NCBI GenBank assembly: GCA_032358255.1
Contig: JAULBX010000226.1
Location: 95,948 to 159,947, forward strand
Length of the DNA: 64,000 bases
Origin: Heterotrichella gracilis
Lineage: Eukaryota > Sar > Xanthophyceae > Tribonematales > Xanthonemataceae
Reading direction: 5' to 3'
Shown here: one piece after another, positions 25,272 to 37,074 of the stretch
Layout of the letters: the number at the start of each line of letters is the position of its first letter
Numbering within the stretch: the first letter of the stretch is position 1
Notes under the pieces: model-generated
Database searches by the model: none
What the model saw: the letters and a program-made list of their open reading frames with translations, nothing else
Told to the model about the DNA's origin: nothing
Made by a program: the position numbers and the translations under genes

Positions 25272-26222
25272 GAGTTACCTGATAATAGAAAACGAAAACG
25301 TACCAAGTGGCAAGACAGGTTAATACAGGGGCTAGCATTTACGCAGGTCACAAAAAATACCTGTTTGAGTTCTGCTTCGTCGAACAGCGAGTTCTGGACT
25401 TCCTTCCCCAGGAAAGACCTCCACACTGGACTCCCAGCACACCACAGCTCATTGGACCAAAACTGGTACGGTGCACTTGTCCGTCCGTCGACAACGCTCG
25501 TGTTGGATTCTGCATCTGTGATAGAGTCTCCAGCTTGCCTTGGAGTGCTCTTGCACTGCTGCTGGAAGCGCAAGCCAGCACACACCAAAACCGACAGCTT
25601 CACAGCCAAAAAGAGAGTGGGATGCAGTATCCACTCGAGTACTATGAAAATACTGACAGGGACGAGCCACTCCATTCCTGATGCTCAAGACAAAGGCCTA
25701 AAGTCCGTGAACATGAACCTAGCTGAAGCTAGCCTGGCGGCACAGTCAAAGTCTTGGATGAAAACACATGCCGCAAAACACATGCCGCAATGGATGCCGC
25801 AAAGGATCCACAAAAATTTAGCTCGGTCCACAAAGGTTAAACTGAAAGGTTGTTTTTCTCACGCTCAAGACTTCTGAAGACCTAAAACTGTGCTGCATTT
25901 CCGGAAGGTGAGTGGTTTTGTAGGCTCAGCAACTTGCCAATTGGGGGCAGGGGAGTCACCAAAAACCATTGGAAAACAATACTAGTCCCTTCTTTTACAC
26001 GAACGAAATGCTTGCAACCACACGGACATAATAGTTTTTATGGAGCACTTGTTCGTATGAGCCTATGTAGGCTGCTGAAGGGACGTTGGTGAGGGTACCC
26101 TGGATCGGCAAGGCATGGAAGGGTGTTGTGCTTTTTGGTACAGCACTCACCGCTCTCTAACCCCTGACAGCACACTGTTTGCTTGACTCGTAGCGTTACA
26201 TTGAACTTCGTGTCATAGCAGG
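25272..26222. other. Spacer between two divergent disordered-protein genes
   Basis: This presumably holds both promoters. A minus-strand frame at 25675-25290 may be an upstream exon of the neighbouring gene. Three copies of an ATGCCGCAA-type string occur at about 25766-25802. Confidence 0.35.
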
Positions 26223-27299
26223 ATGTCTTCTGATACGTACAAGAAGATCAAGAAATGGGGACCAAGCAAGTCGAGGGCAGCTTCCAAGCCATTCCCCACT
26301 AGGGTTCCAGCAAAACCTGCCAGCCAACGTGATACTTGGAGTCACAGCCACCACCACCCACCACCTGCCGCTGAAGATAGCTCTGGCAAAGTGCTGAGCA
26401 CCTCATCCACACCAACAGTAACCACCCAACTAGCCAATCAAGGTAAACAGCTTGCAAGGTTCAATTACAAGGAGGGTAAAGAAGACACACAGCTGGGTCA
26501 GCAAACAGGACAGAGGAAGCCCCTGTGGAGTTTGGTGGCCACCAGCAGCCCAGATGCAGGACAAGTGTCACCGCATGTTCTTAGGCCAGCAATGACCAAG
26601 GGTGAGAAGGAGCGGCAAGCACCACAGGCACTGGCAACCGCACCCAAGAATAAGCACGGACTCTCCACACTCAAAAAACGGCTCTTCTCCTGGAGACCTA
26701 CCTCGGGTCAGGGATTGTATGGGAAGCAGCAAAGCACGGAGCAGACTGACTGCCCCCAGGCTACCAATGCGGAAGTCGCAAGCTGCAGCAAGCTACCTGC
26801 TAAGTTTGCAGTGCTTACCATCACGCTCCCAAGCAGCCCGGGCACAAAGCTCGCTACAGCTATATTGAAAGAACTTGCACCTCCACATCCAAGGACGCGT
26901 GCGCAGCTAGTCACTGACAGGCCAACTCCTGGACAAGGTGCAGCACCACATCGACATGCAACCACAGCGTGCTCACCAGGAGACAACCTGCTCATGCCAT
27001 CACAAGCCGCACGCCTGGTCCTGGCAGTGGAGCGAGAACTGCTCCAAAAGCCAGCCCAAACCTCCCCCTCTCAAGCGCAAGGTGACAGTCCCGCAGAGCC
27101 TGTATCAGACCCAGCAAGGGTGCCTGCAAGGAAGTCATTTGCCAAGGCAATGCAAGGCTTGAGCAAGAGAACAAAGGGCTCCCGCAGCTTGAACGCATCC
27201 AGCGCCAAGGGGAGCAAGGACACATTGCCCCGCAAGCAATGTGAGCCTGTGCCTCAGTGGCCACCAATATCAGACATGTACGAGGATGTTCCACTGTGA
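26223..27299 (+). CDS. Predicted basic disordered protein, single exon
   Basis: An uninterrupted frame of 358 residues starts at ATG (MSSDTYKKIKKWGPSKSRAA) and ends in TGA. The protein is rich in Lys, Pro, Ser, Ala and Gln, with basic patches such as LSTLKKRLFSWRP and KAMQGLSKRTKGSRS, and an acidic end (ISDMYEDVPL). I recognise no domain, and the composition suggests intrinsic disorder. No introns are needed, which is unusual here, where most genes are spliced. The length of the frame and the ATG with a purine at -3 support it. It sits head to head with the gene at 23.5-25.3 kb. The function is unknown. Confidence 0.55.
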   Translation: MSSDTYKKIKKWGPSKSRAASKPFPTRVPAKPASQRDTWSHSHHHPPPAAEDSSGKVLSTSSTPTVTTQLANQGKQLARFNYKEGKEDTQLGQQTGQRKPLWSLVATSSPDAGQVSPHVLRPAMTKGEKERQAPQALATAPKNKHGLSTLKKRLFSWRPTSGQGLYGKQQSTEQTDCPQATNAEVASCSKLPAKFAVLTITLPSSPGTKLATAILKELAPPHPRTRAQLVTDRPTPGQGAAPHRHATTACSPGDNLLMPSQAARLVLAVERELLQKPAQTSPSQAQGDSPAEPVSDPARVPARKSFAKAMQGLSKRTKGSRSLNASSAKGSKDTLPRKQCEPVPQWPPISDMYEDVPL

Positions 27300-28045
27300 G
27301 GCGATAAGGCGACAGCAGCAAGTCATGGTCTACATTGCATGTGAAGTAGAAGAAGGGGGGTGGAAGGGGGTGGAAGGGGCGTCGTACGACTAGCAAAAGC
27401 ATCCATGCCTTTGACAAGTGCTACATTACATTCGATTCATAATTATGACCACATTTGAAAGCCTTAGTTTAACCATTGACCGTCACAAAGTGGCAAGCAT
27501 CAAACGTCGGCATTGCTGTAAACGTATCATCCCAGATGACGGTGCTTATTCATTCTATATAGAACACATCAAGTTTGCAGGTTTGATTGACTGGTGACAT
27601 TTACCTAAGTTGAATGCCATGGGGTAGAAAAGAGACAATGCACAACTGCAAATTAGAGTAGGGAGCAAATGCGCAAGTCAAAGGCTCACAGCCGGGTTAC
27701 ACTGGGCACCTGGGCCAACTAGGACACCACAGCCACATCAGGCAGCCTGACATAAGTAGTATTCAATACGGTACACGCAGCATGGCATGATCGCGCATTG
27801 CACTGCCGCAGTAAATGCCAGCACCTGATGCGCCAAACTCATCTCGTGCATTCAACTCTTAATAATGTGATACGTCCAAAATCGCCCCACAAAGAATAAA
27901 TACAGAAAAAGGTAACGTACCTACGATACCTACATCGCAAATTAGAGTCTTTCAAACCAAGGGCCTGTCCGGGGTGAAACTCAGTGCAGTCCATCCACTG
28001 TCAATTCATAGTATCAGCACTCAACCCCCTCCTGCAGCCCATCCT
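27300..28045. other. Intergenic between convergent genes, no gene seen
   Basis: This is the shared 3' flank of the disordered-protein gene (+) and the eEF2 kinase gene (-). No coding or RNA feature was recognised. Confidence 0.5.
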
Positions 28046-31000
28046 TCAGCTCCCGTCCCCTTCCAGCGCTTGGCACGTCACCTCCGCCTGCGCCGCCAGC
28101 TCATAGTAGCGAGTGGCAGCCTTAGCCTGTGTGCATGGAAGTGAATAAAGAAATGCATGATTGATTGATATCATGCACCAGAATTTGTATAAACATAGCA
28201 ATGAATACACAGCAGATAAAAAAGTGGAATAACAAATTACTTCCAAGATGAAGTCTCAGGTGAGAGGGCATGGATAGGTGGTGGAGAAGAAAGACAGGGT
28301 CAGGCAACTCCAGGCTCAAGAGTTATATTATTTCCTCACGCCTCCCCAAACATGTCTTATGGATGGCAACGCCAAAGCCTACCTGGGCCTGCTCCTTCCG
28401 AGTTAACCACCATAGCCAAATGTCGCTTATCCCTACCATAGCAAGGAACTTAAAAACCCCTACACCCCAACCCATGTCCCACCTTCATGCACTCCATTGC
28501 CAGGTCAGCCGCCTCCTGGTACAGGTCAGCGGCCAGGCGGGGCTGGGCGGGCGCGCCAGGGCCCCCGTGCGACACCAGCGCTGCGCGGCAGGCCAGGAGC
28601 TCGTAGGGCTGGAGGCTGCCGCCTGGGGGGTGGGGTGGGGTGGGGTGGAGTGGGGTGAGGTGTCAGGGTGTGAAGTTTGAAGCAAGTTTATTTAATGAAC
28701 TCCGTGGGGTCCCAGAGCCTGTCTAGCCCCAAGATATAGATAGCTAGGGGCCAAGGTGCGCCGTACCTCTGTGAGCATTTCACCAGTAAATAGTATTTTT
28801 AATATGATGGCATTGACCCATGTGACATCGTATGACAGGATTGATTGACAGCGGTATATCACAATTTGACACCAACATGGGGCTTGCATCCCCCCCACCT
28901 GGCAGTGCCGCCGCCTCCTCCTCCACCTCCTGCGCAGCCGCCTCGCCCTCGTACGCGCGCTCATACCTGAGCAAAGGAGGAAATGGGTTTAGAGTGTGAG
29001 CAAGGATGACTTGGCAGACATGGATCAAGTTCCACCTCTGCATTCTCCCGAGAGGTGTCAATACTATAATTCCTGGATTATCTGTTCCCGCTAATGTTGA
29101 AACAGCAAGCTCCGGTTTCCCAGCGTGCATAGACAGATGCAATGGAGGTGATTCTTATGCACCTCCCACCCTTTCTCCCTCCCGATCATGAGTGCAGTTG
29201 ATGCCTTTTGGGATTCAAGGACTCCATCTTGATCCATCATATGGCATCCCCAACATCACATCATAACTTTCTCGCCCATCCAGCTTTCGCGATCACAAGT
29301 GTTATATTATGAGCCTTGAAAGCGCAATACTCAATTCCCAACGGTGTTTCATCAAGTACAATACATCACATTGCACAACAACCGGGGTTCTCACCAGTCC
29401 ACCGCCTCGCGCGTCCACGTCTCCGCGCGGCTGATTGCGTTGCCGCCAAATGCGCCGGTGGCCACCGCCTCCCCCACCGCAGCGCACGCGCTCTTCACAC
29501 CCTGCTGGGCAGCCAGGCGCACGTACTGCAGGGCAAGGTCGGGGTCCGGCTGGAGCTCGCCTGGAGAAGGGGGGGGTACTATCAATTACTAGTAAATGGG
29601 AAAACAAAAAATGATGATTACTAATATTATTCGTTATTTAAAATGGATTCAGAACATCCATTAAGCAGTTGAAATAGTAGTTGGAAGATAGGGATGATGT
29701 CCCTCCCAAAAGGTGTACCATATTGTGCATCCTGCACCTCACAAAGGATATGGTGACGGGGGAGAGAGGTTGCACCCTCGCACCTTTGCCCTGTCCCAAC
29801 CCCCACCCCCCGACATTGCCACCCACCATGCTTCATTGCCTCCCGTGCCAGCGCCGCCAGGATGGTTGATGATGGCGGCACCTCGAGGTGTACCCGGGCC
29901 AGCACAGCGCATGCAAGGGGGAGGCGGGCACGGCCAGCCTGCAGCACAAGGGGTGGTCTCTCAAGGCAATTCATCATGCAAAAAAAGAAATGTTTACTGA
30001 ATTGAAATTCTAACCCATATGTAAGACTTAACAAATTTTTGGAGGTTTTTGATAGGTGTAACCGCTTTTGTAACATTAACATTTGAAGAAGAATGTTATT
30101 TGTACACGAAATAAGGTAGCACCCTGAGCCTGCAGGGTGTTATACCTTAAGCAGGTGGAACAGCCCAGCCCTGCGCGCCGCCACCACCTCCTCGTCAGCA
30201 TACAGCTCAGGAATGGCAACCACCTCTGCGTGAAGCTTGGCTACTTCAAAATGGATGCTGCAGCGGGGGAGATACAGGATAAATGAGGGAGCGGGGCATG
30301 AAGGTAGTGGTCGCACTCGCCGCGGGTGCATGCACCCCCTACTGGCCCGGATGTATCACAGGATGTCTGTCGCTGTGATTGAACAGAGAGCGGTGAAGTG
30401 ACAGGAGGATAACGGCACCGGGTTGCCGCCAAAACCCTATAACACAATGAAGACTCGCTAAACCCTAGAACACAATGAAGACTCGATGAAGTTTCTTCAT
30501 CACAACCGTGACAAATCCTTGAACATCCTATCCCCCAAACCCCACTCACACAGCAACCTGTCTACCATCTGCCCGTGCGCTCCACCGCCAGCGCCGCCAG
30601 GTGCCCTAAACTCCAACCAAAACCCTATCCCAAACCCCATTCACGCAGCAAACTTGTCCCACATGTCCCTGGGGCGCCACCGCCAGCTCCGCCAGCTCCG
30701 CCAGCTCCGCCAGCTCCGCCAGGTGCGCTAGGCCCTAAACCTCAACCGAAACCCTACCCCGACCCCACGCACGCGGCAGATTTGTCCCACATGTGCCCGT
30801 GCGGTCCACCGCCAGCGCCACCAGGTGTGCCACACCCTAAACCCTTACCAAAACCCTTTCCCAACCCACTCACGCGGCAAACTTGTCCCACATGTGCCCC
30901 TGGGGCGCCACCGCCAGCGCCGCCAGGTGCTCCTCCTTGTCAAAGGGGGGCAGGGTGTACAGGGAAGCAGGCTGCGCGTCATGCTTGCGCTGCAGCGTCT

Positions 31001-34000
31001 GGCTCTTGAGCCAGGTGCGCACAAACGTCCCGCTTGTGGCCATGCCGCTGGAGCTCATTGAGCTGGTCACGCCAGGGGCAGCCAGGTCATCAGTGCACCT
31101 GAGGGGGTTGGTCAGGGTTTAGGGCTGTAGTGTTTATGTTCTGTGGAATGGCATTGAGGTGCATCTGGGTAAGGACATGATTTACATCCCATGATGGGAT
31201 TTCCTTTTAGGGTTTACGTCGCATGATGGGTAAGGGTTGACATCACCGTCAGTGCCAAGATAATACTCACTGACGCAACTTGTGCATGGCTGGACGCTGC
31301 CTGGCTGAATTGCTGGAGATGTATATGCATGCACCTAGCTACATACACATACCTGTGGAAGGTCTTGAGGCTCAGCCGCTCGCACAGCGGGTTGCACTCA
31401 TGGGTGCGGAAAAACAACGCCATCCCCCGCTTGCCCATGTTGCCCGCGCCATACGCCGCCCCGTCCCATGTGTGTATCTGGGGGTCGGTGTACAGGTCAC
31501 CCACCCCCTGGATGTCCACACACAGCTTGTCCCCGTTGGTCACCTGCCATGAAAAGTGGCTAAAGGCCTGGGGAGTGTTGCGCAGCACCTGCAAGGATGG
31601 AGAGCAGTCGGCTGGGGATTGTGAATCCTGCAAGTGGCGATGCTGCTTTGCCCTGCCCTGTGCTCCCGCTTTGCTTAAGCATGCAACAACAGGGCGTTAT
31701 TCTGTTGCTAGGATATGGTTTGGACGGGCCGCGGCATGTGATAACTCCTATTGACAGTCGTGTGCAACACCTGCCAGGGTGGCGTGTGTAGGGTGGGGGA
31801 ATAGCAACAGTGGGAAGCAGGCACGGCAACTGTTGAACATTTGCCCTGCAGCATGCGGACCTGCCCCTTTCCAAATGTTGCTGGAATGAGCTCTCAGGAG
31901 CAAGAAAAGGGGAGATATATAAGCACCTACACTGGTGACAATAGATTGACTTATATGGATCCCTGGCTCTAGAGCCATACCTAACCATTGGCTCGCACAG
32001 CCCAGCGCCCACGCCCCGCACCTCGTCATTTGCTACAAACCCGCTGTTTGAGTTGTACTTGATGTAGTCCCCCTCAATGAGGTGCTCCACACAGAACAGG
32101 TTGTCAGACTGGCCAGGGGACCCATCCCCATCCCCCTCCTCCTGATCATTGTCGTCAATCTCCATCACACAAGTCTGCGGGATGCGGGGGACGAGGTGCA
32201 TGCCGTCTTTTCACAGTGCATTGGATCATGTCAAGTTACATTGCATTAAATGGACAGTAACCTTGCCATGCGCCTGATGATTGTGCAACGAAGATGAAGG
32301 TCCAACAGCAGCCCGCACTTGAATGCAATGAAATACAAGCTGTCCACGCCAGGACCAACACCCTGCCTTCCAGTTCCTCTACAATATCCCCATCCCCAAA
32401 CGCATCCCCTTCCCACCCCCACCTTCCCCTCACCTGCACTACATCCATCCCCTTCCCAACCCCCCCTTTTCCTCACCTGCACCACGTCCACCTTCTTGGG
32501 CGGGTCGGTTTTCGAGTACAGCTCCCCCAGCGCCTTAGCATCCATCTGCAGCCGCACATCGTCAAAGTACACCTCCCGGGGGGCCGGCACCTTGTAGCGC
32601 TTGGCCACAAAGTTGGAGGCCCGCACCCAGTCGATGTGCACGCTGCTGGTGAAGGTGGACAGCTTCTTCATGGGGAAGCACTCGCGCATGGCCCCGTTGG
32701 CAAAGGGGCGGTCCTCCACCTTGACCAGGACTGTGGACAGGAGGCGGGTGAGAGCGTGTGGTAATGGTGTGCCACTAGTGGATTGGAATTGCTACGGGAT
32801 AAAAACGGGTGTGGGTGGGGTGGCCATGGGTGAATGTGGACAGCTTCTACATGGGGAAGCATTCTCTCATGCCCTCAATTCAAAGGGGCGGTCCTCAACC
32901 ATGACCAGGACTCTGGGTATGGGGTTGGGGTTGGAGGAGAGGGGCTAGGTATTGGATTGACCACTATCCCAATCACGTGGGATGCGATGGAGGACAGGGG
33001 TAGGATTTGATGCCAGCCCATTGTTGGCAGGATTTGATGGCAGGCCATTGTTGGTTGAAATGGCATGCAAGGATAATCAGTACATTATCTTTGGGGATGG
33101 GGTACTGGATAACCTGAGCATCAATAGCAGCGGTTGCAAAGGGGTGAGATGCTGGAGGTTGTGGAATACCCACCGCCTGTGTATGGCCATGCAAGAGAGA
33201 CCACGATTTCACTTGGTACATACTGAAAGAATGGTAGGATAGTGTGTAATAACACAGCAATGAATGTACATTTGGGCAGTCTGTGTGCTGACCTACACGG
33301 CAAAGAGCTGGGCATACCGCCCCCGTGTATGCGTACCTTCGTCTATCACCCACGACTGCGTCTGCGGGTTGAATCGGTGGCGTATGCACCTGTGCGGGTG
33401 CAGCAGGTGTATGCCCCGCTCCAACCAGGGGTCAGATGTGTGCAGCGCCAGCTGCATGGCCTTGTTCCACCGCCTGGCGGGGCTGCCTTCCAGCTCCACA
33501 AGCCTAGCCATATCCATAGTTAGGGTTTAGGGTTTTAGGGTTACGGGTAGGGTTCATAGGTTCAGTTCCTTCCATGCACAAGCTTGCACTGGTGAATGGC
33601 CCACTACAGAAACCAGTGGCGTACAGCATACTGAGGCAGAAGTTCAATGGCGTACTGGTAAAATAGCCTTGAAGCTATCTGGTTATTGATGGTGTGCGTG
33701 TGCGGCTTGGAGGCTACAAACCATCGCTTACCCGGTTGAGACCGCTTTGGTCAGGCTTGCTTGTTTCCGCACATTGATTTCTGGCAGCGCGTCGCCCTGG
33801 CTGAGTAGCAAAAGACTCTTTGCAACAACCTGCATGCCAAAGCCAGTGTCAGCAAGTTGGATGGCTGGCTGAGAACGACCCTTGCCAGTGCTGCCAGTGC
33901 TGCAAAGACAGCAAGGCACTTTGCACAGGACAGGAGGCTGCTGAAACTTAGTATGACTGCCCACCTGCACGGTTGCTGCCGTCCCAAAGTGCTTCTGGGC

Positions 34001-34186
34001 TCTTTGCACAATGGTCTGAATTGCCTCCTCATACTGCTGCAAGGTCAGCTCCTCTGATGGCAAGTATGAAAGCTGGGGCTGACTAGAGAAGGAGCTGCGC
34101 AGGCTAGGTGGCACTTCCACAGGTGAAGACTTGGCCTCCGGGGATAGTTTGCTGCTCCCCTTCAGGTTGAACGACAGCTTCTTCAT
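28046..34186 (-). CDS. Eukaryotic elongation factor 2 kinase (alpha-kinase)
   Basis: Thirteen exons (34186-33965, 33829-33732, 33503-33337, 32730-32477, 32174-32022, 31588-31353, 31098-30874, 30257-30146, 29938-29827, 29560-29395, 28966-28899, 28622-28483, 28126-28046) join in phase to 677 residues; human eEF2K has 725. It should phosphorylate eEF2 and slow translation elongation. Near residue 117, RRWNKAMQLALHTSDPW resembles the calmodulin-binding helix of animal eEF2K, including its key Trp. The alpha-kinase domain follows: FANGAMRECFPMKKLS, SNFVAKRY (Lys ~206, ATP), DYIKYNSNSGFV, DIQGVGDLYTDPQIHT, GNMGKRGMALFF and the zinc-site block THECNPLCERL. The linker is shorter than in human. The C-terminus has Sel1-like helices (DLALQYVRLAAQQG, RLAADLYQEAADLAMECMK) and ends with a Tyr-containing helix (AATRYYELAAQAEV) like the eEF2-targeting tail. 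Introns 3 and 7 contain ghost copies of exon ends. Confidence 0.93.
30540..30870 (-). repeat. Three tandem ghosts of the eEF2 kinase exon 7 donor
   Basis: The real exon 7 end (minus strand, around 30930-30874) reads GCACCTGGCGGCGCTGGCGG, then the ACATGTGGGACAAGTTTGC block and a GTGAGTGGG donor. Three further degenerate copies follow in the intron, near 30775-30835, 30640-30730 and 30545-30605. Their spacers carry AACCCTAAA-like strings. One copy has gained four GGCGGAGCT units. Unit length is roughly 100 bases. Confidence 0.85.
32832..32910 (-). repeat. Ghost of eEF2 kinase exon 4 start
   Basis: On the minus strand, AG then TCCTGGTCATGGTTGAGGAC and CGCCCCTTTG copy the first ~80 bases of exon 4. 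Relative to the exon it has an indel and a TAG in place of an AAG codon (ATGTAGAAG), so it cannot replace the exon. It lies upstream of exon 4 in intron 3. Confidence 0.85.
33519..33552 (+). repeat. Interstitial telomere-like repeats in eEF2 kinase intron
   Basis: TAGGGTTTAGGGTTTTAGGG is followed by GTTACGGGTAGGGTT. These are imperfect TTTAGGG/TTTTAGGG units of the plant and green-algal telomere type, inside intron 2. Confidence 0.7.
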
Positions 34187-34876
34187 TGGAGCAGGCTAGC
34201 CCACTAGACAGCACCGCAACTACTACTCAACAGTCCTTGAACAATAATACAGAATTCCCAGGCTTGATAATAATACATGCGGGGTATTGAAGGGGGGAGG
34301 CACGGGAATACGTTTTGGGGAAGGCCAAAGCTGAGATCTTTAGCGCATGGCAATGGTGGGTGGTGGCCTTGATGCACAAGCTTCTGCAAGAAAGCCGAGT
34401 AGAGAATCCTCGAGATCTATACAAAATATGTATTGGGCAGTCTACAGCAGGTGCTTGGTGGTGTCGTATCGTTCGAAACAAGTGAGCTAGTTCCAACAGA
34501 AATGTCTCGGAAATGCATGCATGCAGTGTTGGAGGTGTGAACCAGGTTCGGAGGCAGGCAACCTCGGTGGGGGTCGCCGAGCTTCAGCTTAAGGCTTAAC
34601 ACGACACAGACGTCTTCTGCACTGTCCTAGCAGTTGTCTACCTCAGGGAATTTGTCTGCATTGGGAAGTGATATACTAGTGTGAGAGGGGAGGACTATCG
34701 GAACGTTCTGCAATCGCCCATCTGATGATGCACACCCATAAAGCTTCCAATAATGGCTGCAGACTCTTATTCACTCTAATCCTGCGTTTGTGATACTGTA
34801 TATTGTCTCACAAAGCACCAGGTGGTAGCATTTGCTTTTAACATTGGACAACTGGAGTCAGTGTGAACAGGTAATA
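34187..34876. promoter_or_regulatory. Divergent promoter region
   Basis: This spacer lies between the head-to-head starts of the eEF2 kinase gene (-) and the p47-like gene (+). It contains ATGCATGCATGCAG at 34513, similar to the motif ahead of the F-box genes. Confidence 0.4.
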
Positions 34877-36811
34877 ATGGACCAGGACGATGCACAGGCC
34901 CAGTTCATCTCCATCTCAGGAGCTCAACCCGAGGCTGCACATTTCTTTCTTGAAAGTGCCAATTGGGATTTGCCCGCTGCCTTGGATGCGTTTTTCAACT
35001 CTGGTGGCGCTATTGGGCAGGAGGAAGAGGAGGACGTTCCAGACTTGGAGCCAGAGGCAGATCAAGAGTTGCCCGTGTTTGAGGACCCACCCATTGCGCC
35101 ACCACCACGCGCAGCAATGGCAGACCCAAAACAGGGCAGGCGGTCGGCGCCCAAGGGGAATGTGAAGAGCCTCTCGGACTTGAGGGACGAGGAGTCTGAG
35201 GAGGAAGATGACGAGTTCAATGAGTATTATGCTGGTGGAGAGAAAAGGTAGGAACAGCAGGGTGGTATTCTATGCAGCAACCTGGTTACAGCAAAATCGT
35301 TCCAGCTCTCAGCACTGCTTTGTCAGAATCGTTGCTTACCAAGCTGTGTTTGGCATTGCAGTGGCCAGGTGGTTCGTGGTGCGCCCAAGAACCAGGTAAG
35401 CATGTCACGCTGTTGCTTGTTTTGCAAGATCTCGAAGTTTTATGCAGCTTTCTCATATGCATGCATTGGCAGGAGGATGCCAAAAACAACATCGAGGGGC
35501 TGTTCAACTCAGCCAGGGAGCATGGTGCCACCGCGGGTACCACGGAAGACCTGGGGGGTGGGCCGGGGCTAAGGTCCAGCGCTTTCACAGGCACTTCCAG
35601 AACCCTTGCTGGTGGTGAGGCAGAGCAGCAGCCAGAGCAGCCAGCCACGACCGCTGGGCCCATTGTCCACACAATTGCCTTTTATGAGAACCAGGTGTTC
35701 ACCGTCAATGATGGTAAGGACACCCCGGGAGCGAACCAACCCTAAAACCCTAAACCTGTGAGCAATCCCCAGACAAACCAGGCATGACAACCTGATGTGC
35801 AGAATGCTGCTGGGCAGTGGCCATCCATCTGTTGGGAGGTGTTTGCCTGACCTGTCTGTGAATTGGAGCATCTTTAAAGGTTGTTGTTTTGATGCGGACA
35901 TGCCGGCATACTGCTGCGGCTGTTGTTCAGTGGATATTAACTCAAGTGCACAACTTTGTAGCTTTACTAATGGTGGCACCTGACTTGCTGCAGGCGAGCC
36001 ACGCGCCGTGTCAGACCCGGCCAATGCCTCGTTCATGAACAGCATCAGCAGGGGCGAGTGCCCGCGTGAGCTGGAGCCGGAGGACCGCTCACAGCAAGTG
36101 ACCGTCAACCTCATCCGCAAGCCGCACGAGTACCAGCCACCTGAGCAGCCAAAGTACACGGCGTTCCAGGGGAAGGGCCGCTCGCTGGCAGGTATGGCCT
36201 GATGACGCATGCCATGGGACATTGCTTGCGCTCCTCGCCAAGTGGTTCACAACAAAGCCCCACTGGTGCTTATATGCACGCGCTCAGCAATGCAGCAGTC
36301 AGGATAGCATTTTCCCTTGCACCAGCACAGTATCGCTATTGCACTCCATGGCAAGGCGTTTAGCTGCAAACACTGCGCACTGTTTTGGTGCCACACGGCC
36401 TGTTGCTTGCACTGGCACTGCTCAGCTTTATAAGTTAACTTTGGACCTGAAACCTGTGTGCTTATTGGTGCAGAATCTGGTGCTGCACCCCCGGCAGCAG
36501 CCATCCCCGGCCCATCCAACGCTGCGGCAGCCCCCACCGCGCTGGCAAGCCAGATTGAGTGGGAGGGCATCGACGAGGCGCAGCCAGCAACGTCTATTCA
36601 GCTGCGCCTGGCTGATGGGTCGCGCCTGGTGGCAAGGTTCAACCTGACACACAGCATTGCAGACATACGCCGTTTCATAAAGGCAGCTCGGCCAGACCTG
36701 CCAGAGTCTTACAAGCTGGTGACTGCCTTCCCTTCAAAGGCACTGACAGACGACACCAAGACAATACAGGAGGAGGGCCTACAGAACGCGGTGGTCATCC
36801 AGAAAAACTGA
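34877..36811 (+). CDS. p47/Shp1-type Cdc48 cofactor (UBA, SEP, UBX)
   Basis: Five exons (34877-35247, 35362-35395, 35473-35713, 35994-36191, 36474-36811) join in phase to 393 residues. The protein links the AAA ATPase Cdc48/p97 to ubiquitinated or membrane-fusion substrates. Residues ~5-45 form a UBA-like domain ([31 protein letters not shown]). An acidic linker leads to [20 protein letters not shown]. The SEP domain spans about residues 195-265 ([33 protein letters not shown]). The C-terminal UBX domain (~310-393) shows [18 protein letters not shown] and [20 protein letters not shown]. In the UBX loop, AFPSKAL replaces the more common FPR-type motif that contacts p97; the plant p47-like proteins (PUX4/5 type) are the closest known form. 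It is divergent from the eEF2 kinase gene. Confidence 0.93.
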
Positions 36812-37074
36812 GGCAGCAGGCCGCGTGGACAGCATCGAGTCTTGTAAAAGCAGCAACTCATCAGCGCTTGACTATTGTCAACAAATGGAAATCTACTGTA
36901 CAACCGAACTTGTGCTGCCTATTAATAGTCAGAAGTAGCTACTGGTAGACAAGGTGGCCATAGGGCTTGCGAGAACCACTTGCTCTCGTGTGTCCATGAG
37001 TGCAGTGGCCCAAATTGTGCACTGCTCAAAATTGATCGGCTAACGGTGTAACTGATGAAAATGAATGCTGGAGC

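Noticed and set aside
25086-25877. Plus-strand frame of 263 codons
   Set aside because: It overlaps the minus-strand disordered-protein gene, starts from weak context and has no recognisable motif. It is most likely a shadow frame.
30540-30930. CRISPR array or transposon
   Set aside because: The repeats are degenerate copies of an exon end with its donor, lack constant spacers, and sit in a eukaryotic intron.
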